26,280 nt of DNA from JBKEAJ01 sp047972135 (lineage in GTDB: Bacteria; Bacteroidota; Bacteroidia; Bacteroidales; Prolixibacteraceae), in NCBI GenBank assembly GCA_047972135.1, contig JBKEAJ010000122.1:1-26280 (forward strand), read 5' to 3'. Shown piece after piece: positions 24,954-26,280 of the stretch; position 1 is the stretch's first letter; each line of letters opens with the position of its first letter. Below the pieces are notes generated by a model. It saw nothing but the letters and a program-made list of their open reading frames with translations. It had not been told where the DNA came from and did no database searches. The position numbers were made by a program, and so were the translations under genes.

Positions 24954-26280
24954 AAATAAAATTTTTACCTATACTATTGCTAGTCATCCTTTGCCTGCAC
25001 TCGCATAAGGCAAAAGCGCAGACACTTAGTGATATAGATGTCGCATGGAATGCAATAGTACCAATGAAATCTTCTCTTACGAGTGTCATACAGCTTACCA
25101 ATGGTAATTATTTGGCTTATGGTTATAGTGCATACTATCCACATCCGGGATTTGAAGAGGAAGTACCTAATCCTGCAGGTGCGAATCAGAACGAAATTTA
25201 TATAGCTGAAATTACAGAAGCAGGTAATGTTTTAAGGTATAAAACAATTGCTTGTAATATGCCTACAAGTGATTATTCAGATCCGGATGGACGTAATTTT
25301 ATTACACATGCAAGTGTAGCAGAACGTAGTGATGGCGGACTGCTTATTTTTGCTGAGTATGAACATGGATATGGTAAAACAACTGCATATGCTAATGCTA
25401 ATGCATTCTGGTTGAATTCCGGACAGAAGTGGACACTCCTCCGAATAGCCGTGGACTCAGACTGGAATATATTGCGAAATGGATCTCAAAAATTACATTT
25501 TGATAATATTAACTTAGGAGGAACAGTAAGTTCAGGATTTGCTTTTAGGCTGCCCTACATAACAAGGACATCAGAAGGTAAGATTCTCGCAGGAGTGTCA
25601 GGAGTTATAACCAGCACCTCACCCAGAACGTTCTTTAACTCTGTTACTTTTCTAGATGACAATGGCGACTTTGCGGGGACAAATTCTGTAAAACTTATAA
25701 ATAGACCGGGAATTGTAGGCTTTGTTAAGCCTATTGCTCAGGCTGGTAACGTTATTACAGCTTCTGCTGATGGAGTTATTTACCAAAGTGAAGATTTAAG
25801 TTGCAATAGTTTTCCTATTACATTGACAATACTTGATAATCCCTCTTTCCATGAAACAACATATGAAAAATCAGTGAAGAACTTACCGAATTCAACAGGA
25901 TTGATATTATCAGGAGCAACCGGTTTCATTGACTACTATCACAATCCAAGTAATCAGGCGGGGATTTGGCGTTATAACTATTCGGGTAATATACAAAATA
26001 ATACACCATATTGGTGGTCTGATAATGCAATGTTAGGAAATCTTATTTTGTTGAATAATGCTCAGTACGGGGCTAATAATCAAGATAGGTTTATAACATC
26101 AATAAGGAGGTATGCCCCTAATTCAAAAACAATACTTTCTTATAAAATTGCTCAAATTGTATTTAGTAATGGAGCTACAAGTCCAACAATAACTGAGGGA
26201 GATCCCTTCCCGGCTAGCGGTGAATTGTACTTGCCATCTTATACAGGGGATGGAATTATTGCCGGAGGCAATGTAGCAGA
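24950..26280 (+). CDS. Secreted protein, possible beta-propeller (3' end missing)
   Basis: The frame is open for 443 codons from ATG 24950 to the right edge with no stop. It begins with a clear signal peptide (MKIKFLPILLLVILCLHSHKAKAQ). The body is rich in Asn/Gly/Ser and in repeated beta strands. VIQLTNGNYLAYGYS (46-60), SVAERSDGGLLIFAEYE (122-138) and FRLPYITRTSEGKILAGVSG (199-218) look like propeller blades. FRLP recalls the (F/Y)RIP motif of sialidases, and LDDNGDF is loosely like an Asp-box. I cannot assign a function: an exo-sialidase-like enzyme, or a secreted protein with a type IX sorting domain beyond the edge, are both possible. Confidence 0.75.
   Translation, partial: MKIKFLPILLLVILCLHSHKAKAQTLSDIDVAWNAIVPMKSSLTSVIQLTNGNYLAYGYSAYYPHPGFEEEVPNPAGANQNEIYIAEITEAGNVLRYKTIACNMPTSDYSDPDGRNFITHASVAERSDGGLLIFAEYEHGYGKTTAYANANAFWLNSGQKWTLLRIAVDSDWNILRNGSQKLHFDNINLGGTVSSGFAFRLPYITRTSEGKILAGVSGVITSTSPRTFFNSVTFLDDNGDFAGTNSVKLINRPGIVGFVKPIAQAGNVITASADGVIYQSEDLSCNSFPITLTILDNPSFHETTYEKSVKNLPNSTGLILSGATGFIDYYHNPSNQAGIWRYNYSGNIQNNTPYWWSDNAMLGNLILLNNAQYGANNQDRFITSIRRYAPNSKTILSYKIAQIVFSNGATSPTITEGDPFPASGELYLPSYTGDGIIAGGNVA

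Overview
The window is a piece of a Bacteroidales-type (phylum Bacteroidota) chromosome. Evidence for this is a SusC/SusD pair, AT-rich intergenic DNA, no Shine-Dalgarno sequences, and several promoters of the Bacteroidota form (-33 TTTG, about 20 nt spacer, -7 TAnnTTTG). The clearest are upstream of the sulfatase, the tRNA-Lys and the methionine operon. I cannot name a genus from the sequence alone. There is no rRNA, CRISPR array, insertion sequence or prophage.

Left part (1-4745): the 3' part of a GH29 alpha-L-fucosidase gene runs in from the left edge and ends at a hairpin terminator shared with a convergent pair, cinA then an AsmA-like gene, on the minus strand. The CinA homologue keeps its N-terminal domain but its C-terminal deamidase domain has decayed.

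Glycan and sulfur block (4746-11905): a SusC-like TonB-dependent transporter and SusD-like lipoprotein are followed by a terminator, a textbook promoter, a lipoprotein sulfatase with the CxPSR maturation motif, and 17 nt later an APS/PAPS reductase of the iron-sulfur type. This suggests uptake of a sulfated glycan, removal of sulfate, and reduction of sulfate for biosynthesis. No SARP, HTCS or anti-sigma regulator is present and SusC has no STN signalling domain.

RNA modification block (11944-14612): an acidic conserved hypothetical protein, RsmI (16S rRNA 2'-O-methyltransferase) and an RlmL-like THUMP methyltransferase. Next is a GH2 glycosidase gene broken by a one-base deletion just before its catalytic acid/base glutamate, then a minus-strand tRNA-Lys(TTT) flanked by two look-alike hairpins.

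Right part (17256-26280): a PD-(D/E)XK Rpn-type nuclease with a 12-bp tandem repeat, a YccF membrane protein convergent with serA, and a methionine operon made of a divergent aspartate-kinase-like protein, MetY and MetX. This operon has a canonical promoter and a leader of about 150 nt that encodes a possible 19-residue peptide ending in Met-Ile-Met-Leu, which may be an attenuator. A SlyD-like prolyl isomerase follows, then a 571-bp stretch with no convincing gene, then the 5' part of a secreted protein that runs off the right edge and has a sialidase-like FRLP motif.

Most worth checking: the candidate methionine leader peptide, the aspartate kinase homologue with degraded catalytic motifs, the sulfatase-APS reductase pairing, and the broken GH2 gene.
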